Of a stretch of DNA of 64,000 nt, positions 23,020-34,817 are shown piece by piece. Source of the stretch: Dactylellina haptotyla (taxonomy: Eukaryota; Ascomycota; Orbiliomycetes; Orbiliales; Orbiliaceae). Position 1 is the stretch's first letter, and the number at the start of each line of letters is the position of its first letter. Position numbers and translations under genes: made by a program. The notes below the pieces were generated by a model. That model saw nothing but the letters and a program-made list of their open reading frames with translations, ran no database searches and was not told where the DNA came from. The DNA lies in the NCBI GenBank assembly GCA_031310005.1, contig CM062379.1:1240001-1304000 (forward strand), given 5' to 3'.

Positions 23020-24121
23020 TTATTGGAAAACAACTTTGGCGGCAAGCCCAAGAACCCAGCCGGCATCAGACCAAACGCTTGCATCATGAAACTGAGGAGC
23101 TTCGGGTTCTGGTTCTTCTGCCTTGGGACCTCCGAAATCGGGAATCTTCAAGTGAGGAGGAACGTCAGCTTTCTCTTCCGAGACAGGCTCGTGTTCCTCG
23201 TCACTGTCAATGTCTTCGTCGACGGCGAATAGACTCCAGCCAACCATACGGTCCACCCAAGCACCCAGCCCTGTTCTAGGACGTTTGGACCAATGTAATT
23301 CTTCATCGTCCTCATCGACATCCGCATCCTCGTCCTCATCAAACGAACTACCCATGAAGGCCTCGTCGATGAAGTCGGGAGCTAGAGGGTGCATTCCCTC
23401 CTCGGGAATATCCACATACAGCTGATTCAGATCGATCAGTTGAGATCTAGATCCTTTCTTGGACCCGCGAGCAGCCACCCTCCTTCCTTCAGCCTCACTA
23501 TCGGAATCCCCGTTCGAGAGAAGACTTGTTGACGAAGCACGGCGAGCGAGCCATGATTGGCCTTTGCTTTCACGTGCTTCGGACGTTAAAGCAATACCAG
23601 CTCTGTGAACCCATTCTGTAGATTCGTTTCGACGGATAGGTCGTGGGTCGAAATATGATGACCTGCGGCGTTCGACGAGGAGGTGGCTGGCAGATTTCGC
23701 CTTTGGGAGTTTAACATCCGGGCGTGGAGTGCCAGGGACGCTGAGGGCCGGGATGAGAGGACGGGTTCGTTTTCTAGAGGGGGCACGCGAGAGAATACTC
23801 GGAGTCGAGGGAGCCTACAGAAAACATTACGTTAGATGAATTGATATAGAATGGGTTTGTTGTGATACTGGGATAGGTGAACTTACGGATACGCCTTGGA
23901 TGTATGAGGTTTGGGGGCTAGCGGTGGACTCGTAGTCGGCCAGAGCGTTCAGACTGAAGTGCGTCGTTAGCGGTGATATGTTTGTGAGATTGAGGTTCGA
24001 GGAGGATCGACGGCTGCGTCGGCCACGCGGTAACTAAAAGTGCAGACTTGAAGGTTAGGGGTTGAGGTTATTTATGGAGGTCGGGGGTTGGGGCCAATGC
24101 GGAACTCACGTTTTCCATCAT
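23020..24121 (-). CDS. Conserved fungal protein of unknown function with acidic C-terminus
   Basis: There are three exons on the minus strand. Exon 1 is just MMEN. A GTGAGT intron leads to an exon starting LPRGRRSRRSSSNLNLTNIS and ending YIQGVS. A GTAAGT intron then leads to APSTPSILSRAPSRKR and the rest, about 320 residues. The N-terminal half is basic and serine-rich, with phosphorylation-type RRSS motifs and two basic clusters. The middle carries RRASSTSLLSNGDSDSEAEG. A conserved-looking block follows (LIDLNQLYVDIPEEGMHPLA), then a highly acidic DED/DEE run, RPRTGLGAWVDRMVGWSLFA, and a tail. The N-terminal pattern and SAPSTPSILSR recall the fungal DUF3984 family. That is from memory and unchecked. 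A nuclear or regulatory role is a guess. Stop at 23020-23022. Confidence 0.72.
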
Positions 24122-25813
24122 GATGGGTATTGGTGATAGGGGTTTGCCGAGTAGGTATGGATGATACAGATATATGATCCAGATGATTCAGATGAACGAG
24201 TGTATAATATAAAGTGGGTCTGCAGATGTAGCTTGCACCGGGGCGCGGGGTTCTGCAGGTGTTATATAGGGACGCTCACATCGAGGTGGAGTGGTGCAGA
24301 TGTGTCGAAGCGATGGTGGCCCGGTTCGCGTGTGACGGTCGGGTATCGCCGGGTTGGCCGAGGCTAGACCTTGGCCGGGGTTGCTGGCTGGCTCTGTCGA
24401 CCGTCCTGCCCACAACAGCTGCCCCTCCACCCACCCGCAACCATGGACAAAATTTTTCCCTGGCCTGGCGGTGCTGGGTATCAGCAAAAATAGAGTCAAG
24501 GCTTCTCGAAGCGAAGCTATCTAGGATCTTTTTTTGCAAAAAAAATATTTTCTGTTTTCTAGCGTCGGAATGAGCGTCCCGGCCCAGGTATGAATTTGAC
24601 AGCTGCATGTCTCCCCAACTATCGCTCTGTTATCTCAGCCGAGTAGGGGACTGGCTTTGGTGGATGGACCCTGACGCCATTGTGCATTGGGACAGCCTAG
24701 GTATCTTTTACCCATGATCTCATGCTATCATTTCAAAAAAATCTCGTTATCAGGGAAAGTAGCAGCCGAATATACGTATATACGTATCCTCCAGTATTTT
24801 CGGTGCTTCTTTCGTAACATAAATTCTCAGAGTACTCCAATGTAGCCGGATTGCGCAGCATAATGTTCCCCGGGTCTCAGAATATCAAGATCTAGTGTGC
24901 ATATGTGCGAGCAAGTAGAGTTTTCGCCAAACCGCGTTATTAGAATACGTTTTATATATGTCTGACTAAAGGGAAAAAGTAAAAGAAACGCCTCCCAGTA
25001 CCGGCCGAATGTTGCCAACGGACCTGTCATGTCAATGCACCTAACCGCGAAATGCAGGTTATCTCTGCATTGGAGGATACACATTCTGCGTGTCTTTCCA
25101 AAGCAGGACTTCCTTGGTGCAATGCCCAGCTGTGCATTTCGAACTTTTACCATGTTGAACAGGATTTTTTGGGGGGGGTGTCTCGGGCACTTTCCCCATA
25201 GTACGTTTGATAATTTAATATAGTAGGTTCGAGGGACCGCCCAACGAGCAGGACCTATCACCCCTCGAGTCCAGCGCATGGCCTGAGTGGGCGCCGAGGG
25301 GCCGGGACAGGAGACTAGTGGTGACAAGCGATATTATGCAATGCACTCTGTCTCCCTGAGGTTTGCTCGATTCGATGCCATGCCCTCCCCTGCGGGATTA
25401 CTACCGGGCGCCAATGATGCGCGGCCTCAGATCAGCTCGCAGTTGGGGGAACAGGATACTGTGTAGATGATGAATGTGTTGTGGGGGACGTCATTCATTA
25501 TTCAGCTGCCCGCGCGAGAATCGATCACACAAAACAGGCACGAGGTCCGCTTCCCTTCACTTCTCTCCATCACCACCCTCCTCCACCCTGCCAGACATCA
25601 CCACCACCACCACCTGCCACTGTAGCCAGCCCTGCCTCCGCGAGAGATAGACAGACATCTACTCCCGACCAGCCCGGCTCCCACATCTCGTCATTGTCCG
25701 AATCCCTTCCATCTTCCTGCCGATCCAGGGTCTTTTCCCTTCGCTACGCCCCTCAGCCAGATAGTCATCAGCTCTAAATCCTTCCCGCCGGCTTCGAACC
25801 ACCTATCTCCACC
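24122..25813. promoter_or_regulatory. Divergent promoter region upstream of two genes
   Basis: This stretch lies between the start of the minus-strand gene and the plus-strand SCS2 start. The right 300 bp is C-rich with CACC repeats, a typical leader. A minus-strand open frame at 24827-25327 lacks protein-like features and I do not accept it as a gene. Confidence 0.45.
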
Positions 25814-27061
25814 ATGAGCATCGAACTACACCCCCCCGAGCTCAAATTCAAGCGTAAGCTGCCCCAACCGCTTCCTTCATCATCACTATCATCAGCTCCG
25901 AGCCCGGCATATGCTAACATCAACCACCCAGGGCCCTTCGATCGGGAAACCGTCCAGAAGCTCTACATCAAGAACCCCAATTCCGCCCCAGTCGCTTTCA
26001 AGGTAGGCCCCTCTTTGTCTTCCACCTCAAGATCTACCATCACACCTTCGCCGGCAAGAATTTTCGATAGCTAACATGTACCTCCACTTCAAGGTCAAAA
26101 CCACGGCACCTAAGCAGTACGTATAACTTCGGGTCCGCCCACTTCAGCTCGCTTATCTAATACCTTACTCTTTAGGTACTGCGTTCGTCCGAACTCCGGA
26201 CGTATCGAGGCCGGACAAGATGTAGAAGTCGCAGGTATGCCGCTACAGACCTGTCTTAGCCCACCCTGTATATTATGCTGACAGTTATCTATCTAGTCCT
26301 CCTGCAAGCAATGCGGGAAGACCCGCCGGCAGACTTCCGATGCCGAGACAAATTCCTGGTCCAGTCCGTCTCCATCACCGCAGATCAGGAGTTCGCAAAC
26401 ATCTCGTCCGTTGTATGTGGCATCTCGCATTCGTCAATAACCACCGATTTCAAATTTCGACGAACCTAAGCTGACCAAGACCTTCCGTACAGTGGCAAAG
26501 CGTAGAGAAGACAGCGAAGGACCAGATTCAGGAGAAGAAAATCAGAGTTGCATACCTTCCCGCGGAAGTGTCCATCCACCATAATGGCGAGCCTGAAGTT
26601 GTAAGTGCTTTCTCAAAAGATGTATTAATTTTTATATATTTTTTTATTACATAAACTAATATCGCACGCCGCAGAGCCAGAAGGCTCCATCTCCACCACC
26701 ATACACTTCCCCGAGCCCGGATTCCCACCACCTTGCCCCTAAATCGGAGGGCAGCCCATCCCGGGATACTGTCAGCGAAACCGACGGAGAACACGTGGAA
26801 GCCCATGAAACCGTGCCCATCTCCAAGACCATGGCTGACCAGCTCGCGGAAGCCAAAGCCCAGATCGCCACGTTATCCAAACAATTAAAGAATTCTGCTT
26901 CACAGAAGAAGATGGGAGATCTCGCCATGGAAACTAAGGAGAAGGTTGCTGCTGGTGTTGCCAACATTGGGCGTACGACCCAAGGTCCAGAGGGTGTCCC
27001 AGTGCAGTTAGCTGCCGTTCTGTGCCTTGCTGCTTTCTTGTTGGCCTACTTCTTCTTCTAA
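25814..27061 (+). CDS. SCS2: VAP-family ER membrane protein (Scs2 homologue, MSP domain)
   Basis: VAP proteins sit in the ER membrane and recruit FFAT-motif proteins at ER contact sites, affecting lipid transfer and inositol/phospholipid control. The ATG (CACCATGAGC context) starts MSIELHPPELKFK, followed after an intron by FDRETVQKLYIKNPNSAPVAFK, the first strands of the major-sperm-protein fold. Then come KVKTTAPKQYCVRPNSGRIE and, after another intron, VLLQAMREDPPADFRCRDKF, the hallmark of the domain. After a proline/serine linker there is a coiled-coil-like helix (MADQLAEAKAQIATLSKQLK) and a C-terminal anchor ending LAAFLLAYFFF. There are several short introns, and a product of about 295 residues. 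Domain order and tail anchor are those expected. Confidence 0.92.
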
Positions 27062-28046
27062 ACACGACAGACACCTTTGGTTGTCATTTCAAAAACAATC
27101 CGGTACCATCGATTTAATAATTTCTAGCTGTCGTTCCGGAGACCACTCGTTCATAAATATCTAGATGTGGGGAGTGCGGATACCCTTCTCCGAAATGGTG
27201 GAATCAATTGCTGAGGGAGGGAAGTTAGCTTTGTTGATGAGGATTAATGTTCTTCCAGTCTTTCCATCTTGCACTTTCTTCCGCCGCCTTCTGGCTGTGA
27301 ATTTCAATTCAAGTACTTAAAGGGGGCTGGCTCCGTGAGACAGCATCCTGCTGACCTGCAGACAAAATTCCACAGGGCAGCAAAAACATCACGATTTCCC
27401 TTCTTTTTCCTCCTTTCACTTTTCCTTCGCGTGCAAAATTTTGCCTGTTTGTTTTCTACTAAACCCATTGTATATATACGCAGCCTTCAGCACTCCATCC
27501 ACCCATCCATCCTGTCTTCTTTCTGCCCATCTTGTGATTCTTTGATTGTTTGCTTTTGAGATCATTCCTTAATGGCGTCACAGAAATATCGAATTTTCTA
27601 ACCATAGCGGTCTCGTGTATCTTTTTCCCATCAAATAATACTATATCTTTTTTTGGATTTTTTCTTTCTTTCTTTCTGTTCTTTTTCGTTGTAAAAAAAC
27701 AAGAAGAATTTTGAGAGGAAAAATAAATAGAGCCATCTAATTAAGTAAGCGTTATATGATAAGAAAACTGCCAATCTATGCATTTTAAGATGCAGTATCA
27801 AGGGTAAAAAGGTAAAGTGGGTTTTTTTCTCGTTATGCTCACGCAAAAGCAACAACCCCGGGATATATAGCATGAACATCTTGATATAAGAATTTTCAAA
27901 AGTCTTTAAAACGCCTCCCTTCCCGTCATTCCCAACCAAAACGAAACGATAAATAGAGAAAAAAGGGAAACGTGTGTCTATGATATACTGAAAAAAGGAA
28001 CCCCAAGGAACAACCACCAGTCTAAACATAAAAAAGTAATTCTAAA
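27062..28046. other. Convergent 3' region of SCS2 and UXS1
   Basis: Almost 1 kb separates two convergent stop codons. The stretch is AT-rich with T-rich runs on the plus strand (about 27,636-27,700). It contains no gene I can support. Confidence 0.5.
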
Positions 28047-29613
28047 CTAACCCTGCTGCATCCTCCCATGGAAATATGCAACAGTCTCCCTCAACCCGTC
28101 AGTGGCGCTCCACTGCGGCGCCCACCCGAGCACCTCCTTCGCCCTGGTAGTATCCGGTTTCCGTCTCTGCGGGTCGTCTTCCGCAGCGGGTAGATGTACG
28201 ACTTTGGACGTGGGTGCAGCCTCCCCGCAGCGTTCTTTATGGTCGCGGACGAGTTGTAAGATCGTATCCGCGAACTGCTTAATGGTGTATTCTTCCGGGT
28301 TACCGAGATTTACAGGTTCCTTGTAGTCTGATTCCATGAGGGCGATGAGGCCGTCGACGAGATCGTGGACGTATTGGAAGGAACGGGTGGCGGAGCCATC
28401 GCCGTATATTGTTATATCGTCATTTTTGAGGGCCTGCACGATAAAATTGGAGACCACACGGCCGTCATTCCAGTTCATACGCGGGCCTATAATTTTAATA
28501 AATATATATTAATATTGTGATTTTTTTTGGTTTTGGAGTGGAATTTTGAGGCAGGATATACCGAAGGTGTTGAATATACGGGCTACGCGGACGTCCACGC
28601 CGTCTTGTCGGGCGTAGCTGTATGCGAGAGCTTCGGCGACCCGCTTTCCTTCGTCGTAGCAAGCTCGAGGTCCGATGCAGTTGACGTGGCCCCAGTACGT
28701 TTCCTTCTGGGGATGTTCTTCAGGGTCTCCGTATACCTCTATTCCCTTTCATTAGCGACATTGAACACACATTTCCTCAGGGAGGAATGAGATGACAGTA
28801 CCAGAGGTGCTAGTTAGTAAAAATCGAGCCTTGACTCGCTTGGCGAGACCGAGCATGTTGTATGTTCCGAAGAAACCGGTCTTTAGTGTTTTGACCGGGT
28901 TGGATTGGTAGTGGACGGGACTGGCGGGGCAGGCTAAGTGGTATATCTGGTCGACTTCGAGCATTATAGGGTCGACGACGTCGTGTCTGATCATTTCGAA
29001 GTTGGGGTGGCCGAACCAGTGGGCGAGGTTTGTCTTGCTGCCGGTGAAGTAGTTATCGATCGCGATGACATCGTGGCCCATGAGCATCAACCGGTCGACG
29101 AGATGGGAGCCGACGAATCCAGCGCCCTATAATTTAAAAATTTCACATGTATATTTAGCAATCGGTCAAGTTTGGAGAGATTTGTATAAAAAAGTGCATA
29201 TAATATGGGATTGGGGAAAGACCAACACCGGACACCAATATGCGCTTCTTGTTCAGCGGATTGAGCTTCTTGACAGGGGGGAACTCTGGCGGTCCGCCGG
29301 GGTATATGACGGAGGAATTGCTCCTACGCAAACCGATGGGACCCGAGTTAGGTGCGTACAAGCTGCGCATGACGTCCAGCGAGATGCCTCCAGCTGGACG
29401 TTTCGTAGCATCGTTCTGCTGCTCGGTGCTGGAGCCGTCCCGCAAAGCTTGGCGGAGGGAGGCGATTTCCCAGAGGTGGTCGTTGCGCTCGCCGGACGTG
29501 GGCGAGGGGATGGGAGACTCGGACAGAGGGTTGGCGGAGCCTAGGATCTGCTGGGCGGCGGACATGCTGTTGGACGACGGTGAGACTCCAGAGGGCCGGC
29601 GAGGAGATATCAT
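28047..29613 (-). CDS. UXS1: UDP-glucuronate decarboxylase (UDP-xylose synthase)
   Basis: The enzyme converts UDP-glucuronate to UDP-xylose using bound NAD+. There are four exons on the minus strand, about 440 residues. An N-terminal Ser/Pro-rich extension (no strong membrane helix) precedes NKKRILVSG, then [15 protein letters not shown], the NAD-binding GxxGxxG loop. [11 protein letters not shown] follows. The catalytic YxxxK is in CYDEGKR. Downstream come [37 protein letters not shown] and [14 protein letters not shown], the standard UXS signature. The first intron uses the less common donor GTTGGT, needed to keep GAGFVG in frame. The gene is divergent from PFS2. Xylose donors in fungi feed glycans or capsules; I see no partner transferase in this window. 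Confidence 0.93.
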
Positions 29614-30106
29614 GATGTAATTGGGTGGGACCAGACGGGGGGACGCTCCAGCCTTATATATACGGTTGTGTATACGCGGTTAAGCGCAGGGAGGGCCCTT
29701 TGTGCAGGAATATCTTTATTTATTCAATCGATGTTTCGGAGGGTAGCATTTACGGGGTCGAGGCAGGGTGGAATAATATTAATACGGGAGCTGCACCGAT
29801 GCCGAGGAGGATTGATTAACTATATGATTGATAGCTGGGCGACTTGCACGCTGGACTACGGCTGAAGACCAGAGACAGAAAAGACAGATAGAACGGTAGG
29901 AAGACGTGATCGAATGGGATCCCCTCCGCCATGCACGGAGCGATCTGTAATGTAACCTGGGCTGGCCGGTCTCGAGCCAGCGACGGGGGTCTGCCAGAAA
30001 GCTTGGTGTTTGTCCCGGCCTGTGCCACCACCGAAAACGCGTTCCGCTGCGTCGTTAAATTGCCTGTGCTATTCTTATCCTCTCAATATAACCTCACCCT
30101 CACGAC
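29614..30106. promoter_or_regulatory. Bidirectional promoter between UXS1 and PFS2
   Basis: The starts of two divergent genes are 493 bp apart, so both promoters share this stretch. A TTATATATAC element near 29,654 lies about 40 bp upstream of UXS1 on its strand. No gene is supported. Confidence 0.5.
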
Positions 30107-32036
30107 ATGGCGCAGAAACGGGCCTTCGAACCCAGCGCCGGCGGGAATGCTGGCGACGGCCCCCCACCCCGCAAGTTCTCGCACAGGAGTATGTCGACCC
30201 GATCCGTCCTTCCCCTTTCCCTTCTGATGCTGACTGGGGATCGTGTCCAGGACCCGTGACCGACTACGGCTCCTCCCTCGCGCGCTGGATCCTCGACCGC
30301 CGCCTGGACTTCCGCCCTCACTGCCAGGCCAGCTCCTCGTTCGCAGAAGAAGGCACCTATCTCAAAGAGGTTGGCTTCACCTTGAAACATTCAACTAGCG
30401 AAAACGCCTCCGTTGCAACCGTAGCTAATCGTGCGTGTGTGGATACACCTTTACAGCTCCTGCCGTCCATTGGCACATCCGCGAATACCAATGTCGTCGC
30501 CCAAATCCCCATACGGCACATCCACGCCTCCCTCAATAAAATAAAACACCCAATCAACATGGTCAAAGTGGGTTCCTCCTCTAAAATGCGTCGAAAGTTT
30601 AAGCTTTGTTTCTTAGTCATGGGTTTCTAATCTGGGATGACACGATATAGTGGACACCCGAGGGCCGACGGTTACTCACAGGATCGAGTAGCGGCGAGTT
30701 TACGCTCTGGAATGGCATGGGATTCAACTTCGAGACAATCATGCAGGTAAATTGCACCCCGCGTTGTAACTTTTGTTTATCCCGAACGGCATAAATTGAA
30801 ACCATAATTTTTATTCGACAGGCGCATGATAGTGCCATCCGAGCACTCGAATACTCTCACGGCGCGGACTGGTTGCTCTCAGGAGACCAGGACGGCATCC
30901 TCAAGTACTGGCAGACAAACTTTAACAATGTCAAAGTACTCCAAGCTCATGAGAGCCCCGTCAGAGATGTCTCGTAAGACCCTTCTCCCTGCTAACAATG
31001 CCCAGGCTCAATTCGATGGTTCTAACTTGGGAATCGCAGATTCTGCCCGACTGATGCGAAATTCGTGACTGCCTCTGACGATGGAACGCTGAAGATATGG
31101 AATTTTGGCGAAGGCGAAGAAGAGAGGACATTGACTGGCCATGGCTGGGATGTCAAATCGGCCCATTGGCACCCATACAAAGGGTTGATAGCCTCTGGGT
31201 CCAAAGACCATCTCGTCAAGCTTTGGGATCCTCGCACGGCGAAATGCCTGACCACTCTCCACGGGCACAAAAACACGGTCTCAAGAGTACGATTCCAGCC
31301 CTCACAGGGTCATCTACTCGCAACTTGCGGTCGAGATATGACCATCAGAATATTCGACCTACGAACCATGAAGGACCTCTGTATCCTTAGAGACCATGAG
31401 AAGGAGGTCTCGTCACTAGCCTGGCATCCGACAATCCCGTCGCTTCTGAGCAGCGGATCCCTAGACGGCTCCGTTCGACATTTCATTCTCGATGAACTTT
31501 CCACTTCCTCCGGTGGAGGTAGCGTGAGCATCGTGCGAGCCGCAGTGTCGGTACCTCATGCGCACGAAAATGCTGTTTGGTCGATGGAATACCACCCTCT
31601 GGGGCACATTCTATGCACGGGTTCCAATGATCGTAGCACGAGATTCTGGGGTCGCCCGAGGGTCGGGGAGGTAGAAACGTTCTCGGATAGACAGTACACC
31701 GGTGAAGGATCGTACGATTCACGCAATCCGGGAGAAAAGGGGAAGAGGAGACAGATCCAGAAGGAAGAGGAGGAAGACGCGGACGATGATGATTATTTGG
31801 TTGATCAACAGATGCCCGTACCGGGAGCTGGTCCGGCGCCTATCAATCACCCGGGCATCATGCCGCCGTTTCCTGGCATCGATCTCGGAGGCGCTTTGCC
31901 TTTGCCTGGATTGCCTGGGTTGCCGGGTCTGGGAGCGTTCCCGCCTCCGCCCCCGCCTCCTGGCGGGTTCGATCCGGCCCTGGTTGCACTGGCGGCCGCG
32001 ATGCAGCAACAGCAGAACCAGATGCCCCGTCAATAA
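30107..32036 (+). CDS. PFS2: Polyadenylation factor subunit 2 (Pfs2/WDR33-type WD40 protein)
   Basis: Pfs2 is the WD40 subunit of the cleavage and polyadenylation factor that bridges processing factors on pre-mRNA 3' ends. Six exons give about 520 residues. The N-terminus [13 protein letters not shown] is followed by [17 protein letters not shown], a diagnostic block. After two more introns come [32 protein letters not shown] and [17 protein letters not shown]. Then the seven-bladed propeller continues through [33 protein letters not shown] and [17 protein letters not shown], with the last blade at [18 protein letters not shown] basic/acidic patch and a Pro/Gly-rich tail ending [10 protein letters not shown] close the protein. 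Intron 30370-30456 is 87 bp with no in-frame stop, so its retention would be readable. Confidence 0.92.
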
Positions 32037-32571
32037 ATAGCAGTAGCATGAGATTTGTATTTTTTTTATTTTATTTTTTTGCGGGCGTGGGCAATAACGA
32101 TAAGCCCGACTGCTTGAGCGCGTGCGCAACCTTCGGCGTTCTCGGTGTTTTTATGCCATGTAAATTAGCTACTTTAGAATACCCAACCACAATATCAACT
32201 ATAACAGCTTATATATCAGCCTGTATTCACGTATCGGCATTCTCGGGAGGCAACCGGGCTCGGGATGCCGGGCCTGTGCAAAGTGGTTGAGCTCTGCCGA
32301 GTTTTTCGGGCCAGCAGCCAACCAGAGCCGGGCGCCCAACAAAACGAGTCCCACGTATCAGAACAGCCAAAATTCCCGTTCCGTTTCCCGTTTCGAAGGG
32401 AGAAAACGCCGTCGACGAATAATCCGCTCCCGCCCTCCTCACCTCACCTCACCTCACCTCACACTCGCCTCCTCTGACCCCCAATTGATACGGCATCTCG
32501 ACATCCTCCGTCACCTCCCTCTTCTCCATTCCAATATTTTGCTTCCCGTCATCCATTCGACATCATCCACG
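32037..32571. promoter_or_regulatory. PFS2 3' region and PDA1 promoter/leader
   Basis: This gap lies between tandem genes. The right half is pyrimidine-rich, as before other housekeeping starts here, and includes five CCTCA units. No gene is supported. Confidence 0.5.
32437..32461 (+). repeat. (CCTCA)5 pentanucleotide repeat in PDA1 leader
   Basis: Five perfect CCTCA units lie about 110 bp before the PDA1 start, probably inside the 5' UTR. Slippage could alter leader length. Confidence 0.8.
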
Positions 32572-34185
32572 ATGCTGGCGTCCCAGTCTCGCAGGGTGGC
32601 GTTGGGCGCTCTCAGAAGCACCTCCCGAAAACCGCTCGCCTTCGTCCCATTGAGGACCATGGCGACTGAAGCCAAGCCTGTGCGTCCAAAATACCCATCC
32701 CCGATGAGATAATAGTACAAACCGACTGGTTTATCACGTCTGCAATGGAGTGCTTATATTTTTTCACAATCCGTTTCGGGACAAATAGGAAGACGATAAG
32801 CCAATCACCGTCAGCTTGCAGGACAACAGCTTCGAATCATACGAGATCGAGGCTCCCTCGTTAGAGCTCAAGACCACCAAGAATGAGCTGAGGGCCATGT
32901 ACAGAGACATGGTGGCCGTCAGGTAATTCTAAAAAAAAACCCCGCCCTTTTAACACGCTACATTTATATTATAATTATAATATAATATAATCTTGTGCGG
33001 GTATAAGCATATGTGCTGACTGTTATAATGAATTCGAACACAGACGCATGGAAATGGCCGCCGACAAACTCTACAAAGAACGCAAGATCCGTGGTTTCTG
33101 CCATCTCTCCACCGGCCAGGAAGCCGTCGCCGTCGGCATGGAAAAAGCCATCACCCCAGACGACCAGATCATCACCGCCTACCGCTGCCACGGCTTCGCG
33201 TACATGCGCGGCGCCTCCGTCAAGTCGATCATCGCGGAACTCCTCGGCCGCCGCGAGGGCATCGCCTACGGCAAGGGCGGCTCCATGCACATGTTCACCA
33301 AGTCATTCTTCGGCGGTAATGGTATCGTCGGCGCGCAGGTGCCCGTCGGCGCGGGCATCGGGTTCGCCATGAAGTACCTTGGTAGACCGAATACCACGTT
33401 CGCCCTCTACGGTGACGGCGCGGCGAATCAGGGACAGGTGTTTGAGGCGTTCAATATGGCCAAGTTGTGGGGTATTCCAATCGTTTTTGGCTGTGAGAGT
33501 ACGTATATATGAACCAGATTTTTGATGGGGTGGGGGGTTAGTTGTAGGTGTGAATTCTGAACTAACGAGGTGTTCGACGATATAAAGACAACAAATACGG
33601 TATGGGTACCGCCGCCAACAAGAGCAGTGCTTTGACCGAGTACTACAAGCGTGGCCAGTATATCCCGGGTTTAAAGGTTAACGGTATGGACGTCCTTGCC
33701 GTCAAGCAGGCTTGCGCCTGGGCAAAGGAGTACACCGTTAGCGGCAAGGGCCCTCTCGTCATGGAGTTCGTCACATACAGATACGGCGGTCACTCCATGT
33801 CTGATCCCGGTACTACTTACAGAGTATGTTATATACGTCACTGAACCTAGCATTCTACAATATCGAAAGAGAAAGAAAAAAAGAGTACTGACATAGATAT
33901 TTTTAATAGACCCGTGAGGAAGTCTCATACATGCGAAGTAATCAGGACGCGATCCAAGGTCTCCGCAACAAGTTGATGGACTGGAGCATCCTGACCGAGG
34001 AGGAGGTCAAGGATATCGAGAAGGAAGTCAAGGAGGCAGTTGACGCTGAGGTCGCTGCTGCTGAGGCCGCCCCGACACCGGATAACACCAACCGGATATT
34101 GTTTGAGGACATCTACACCCGCGGATCGGAGCCGGATTGGATGCGTGGACGAACTGTCGAGGAGACTTTCTACTACAAGGAGTAA
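32572..34185 (+). CDS. PDA1: Pyruvate dehydrogenase E1 component, alpha subunit, mitochondrial
   Basis: This is the thiamine-diphosphate subunit of the pyruvate dehydrogenase complex, which converts pyruvate to acetyl-CoA in the mitochondrial matrix. The N-terminus [20 protein letters not shown] is an amphipathic, Arg-rich presequence. A GTGCGT intron then leads to [19 protein letters not shown]. The core shows [20 protein letters not shown] and [15 protein letters not shown]. The ThDP motif starts GDGAANQGQ and ends in the NN of [10 protein letters not shown] after an intron. The regulatory loop [16 protein letters not shown] holds the serine targeted by PDH kinase in this family. The C-terminus is [13 protein letters not shown]. 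Length about 415 residues in six exons, as expected. The partner E1-beta is not in this window. Confidence 0.95.
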
Positions 34186-34817
34186 AATAATGGGCCTTGA
34201 ATTCTTTCTAGAGTTTACAGAGGTTGGGGGGGTTTATATACGTCTAAACCTTGAGTGTGTCTTGTCATACCAGTGTCACGCCAGTGTCATGCCATGTTGT
34301 GTACATAGATGGAGGGTGGTGAAGCGGTTCCATGCTGATATTCTTAAAATTTGATACAACAAAAACGAATAAAAGATGGTATTTATTGTAATCTATGGAG
34401 GTATCTCAACTTAGAGTTGAATATCACGAAGGAGGGTGGCGTTGCGTATATTAAATATTTTATTTCCGTTTTTATAACCTTTCCGTATATTCTACAAACC
34501 GGCCCGCAGAAGAAAATCGAAATGCTCGCAAAACTAAGACAAACATAAGGTGGAAAGTTCTGTAGGAAGAAACACAAAGGTGAAAGAAGGAGGGAGAAGG
34601 AATTGACAGATAATTAAATAAGAGCTATTACGAGTAAGGGTTGCTATATTCAGCACAAGAAATAAAGAGAAGAGAAAGGTCCCTGCTAGTCTTCAATAGT
34701 GACGAAACAAGAAATTCAAAACACCTGGAAAACTTTTTATATACCCCCAGAAAAGTGCACTAGAAGAAAAGAAAAAAAAGGAAAAGGAAAATAAATACGA
34801 TTTGCAAAAGCAAGCTC
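34186..34817. other. Convergent 3' region of PDA1 and the RMD1-family gene
   Basis: These 632 bp lie between two convergent stop codons. They are AT- and purine-rich on the plus strand towards the right end. I see no gene. Confidence 0.55.

Noticed and set aside
24827-25327. 166-codon minus-strand open frame
   Set aside because: No protein-like pattern, no family resemblance and no fitting promoter; probably a chance frame.
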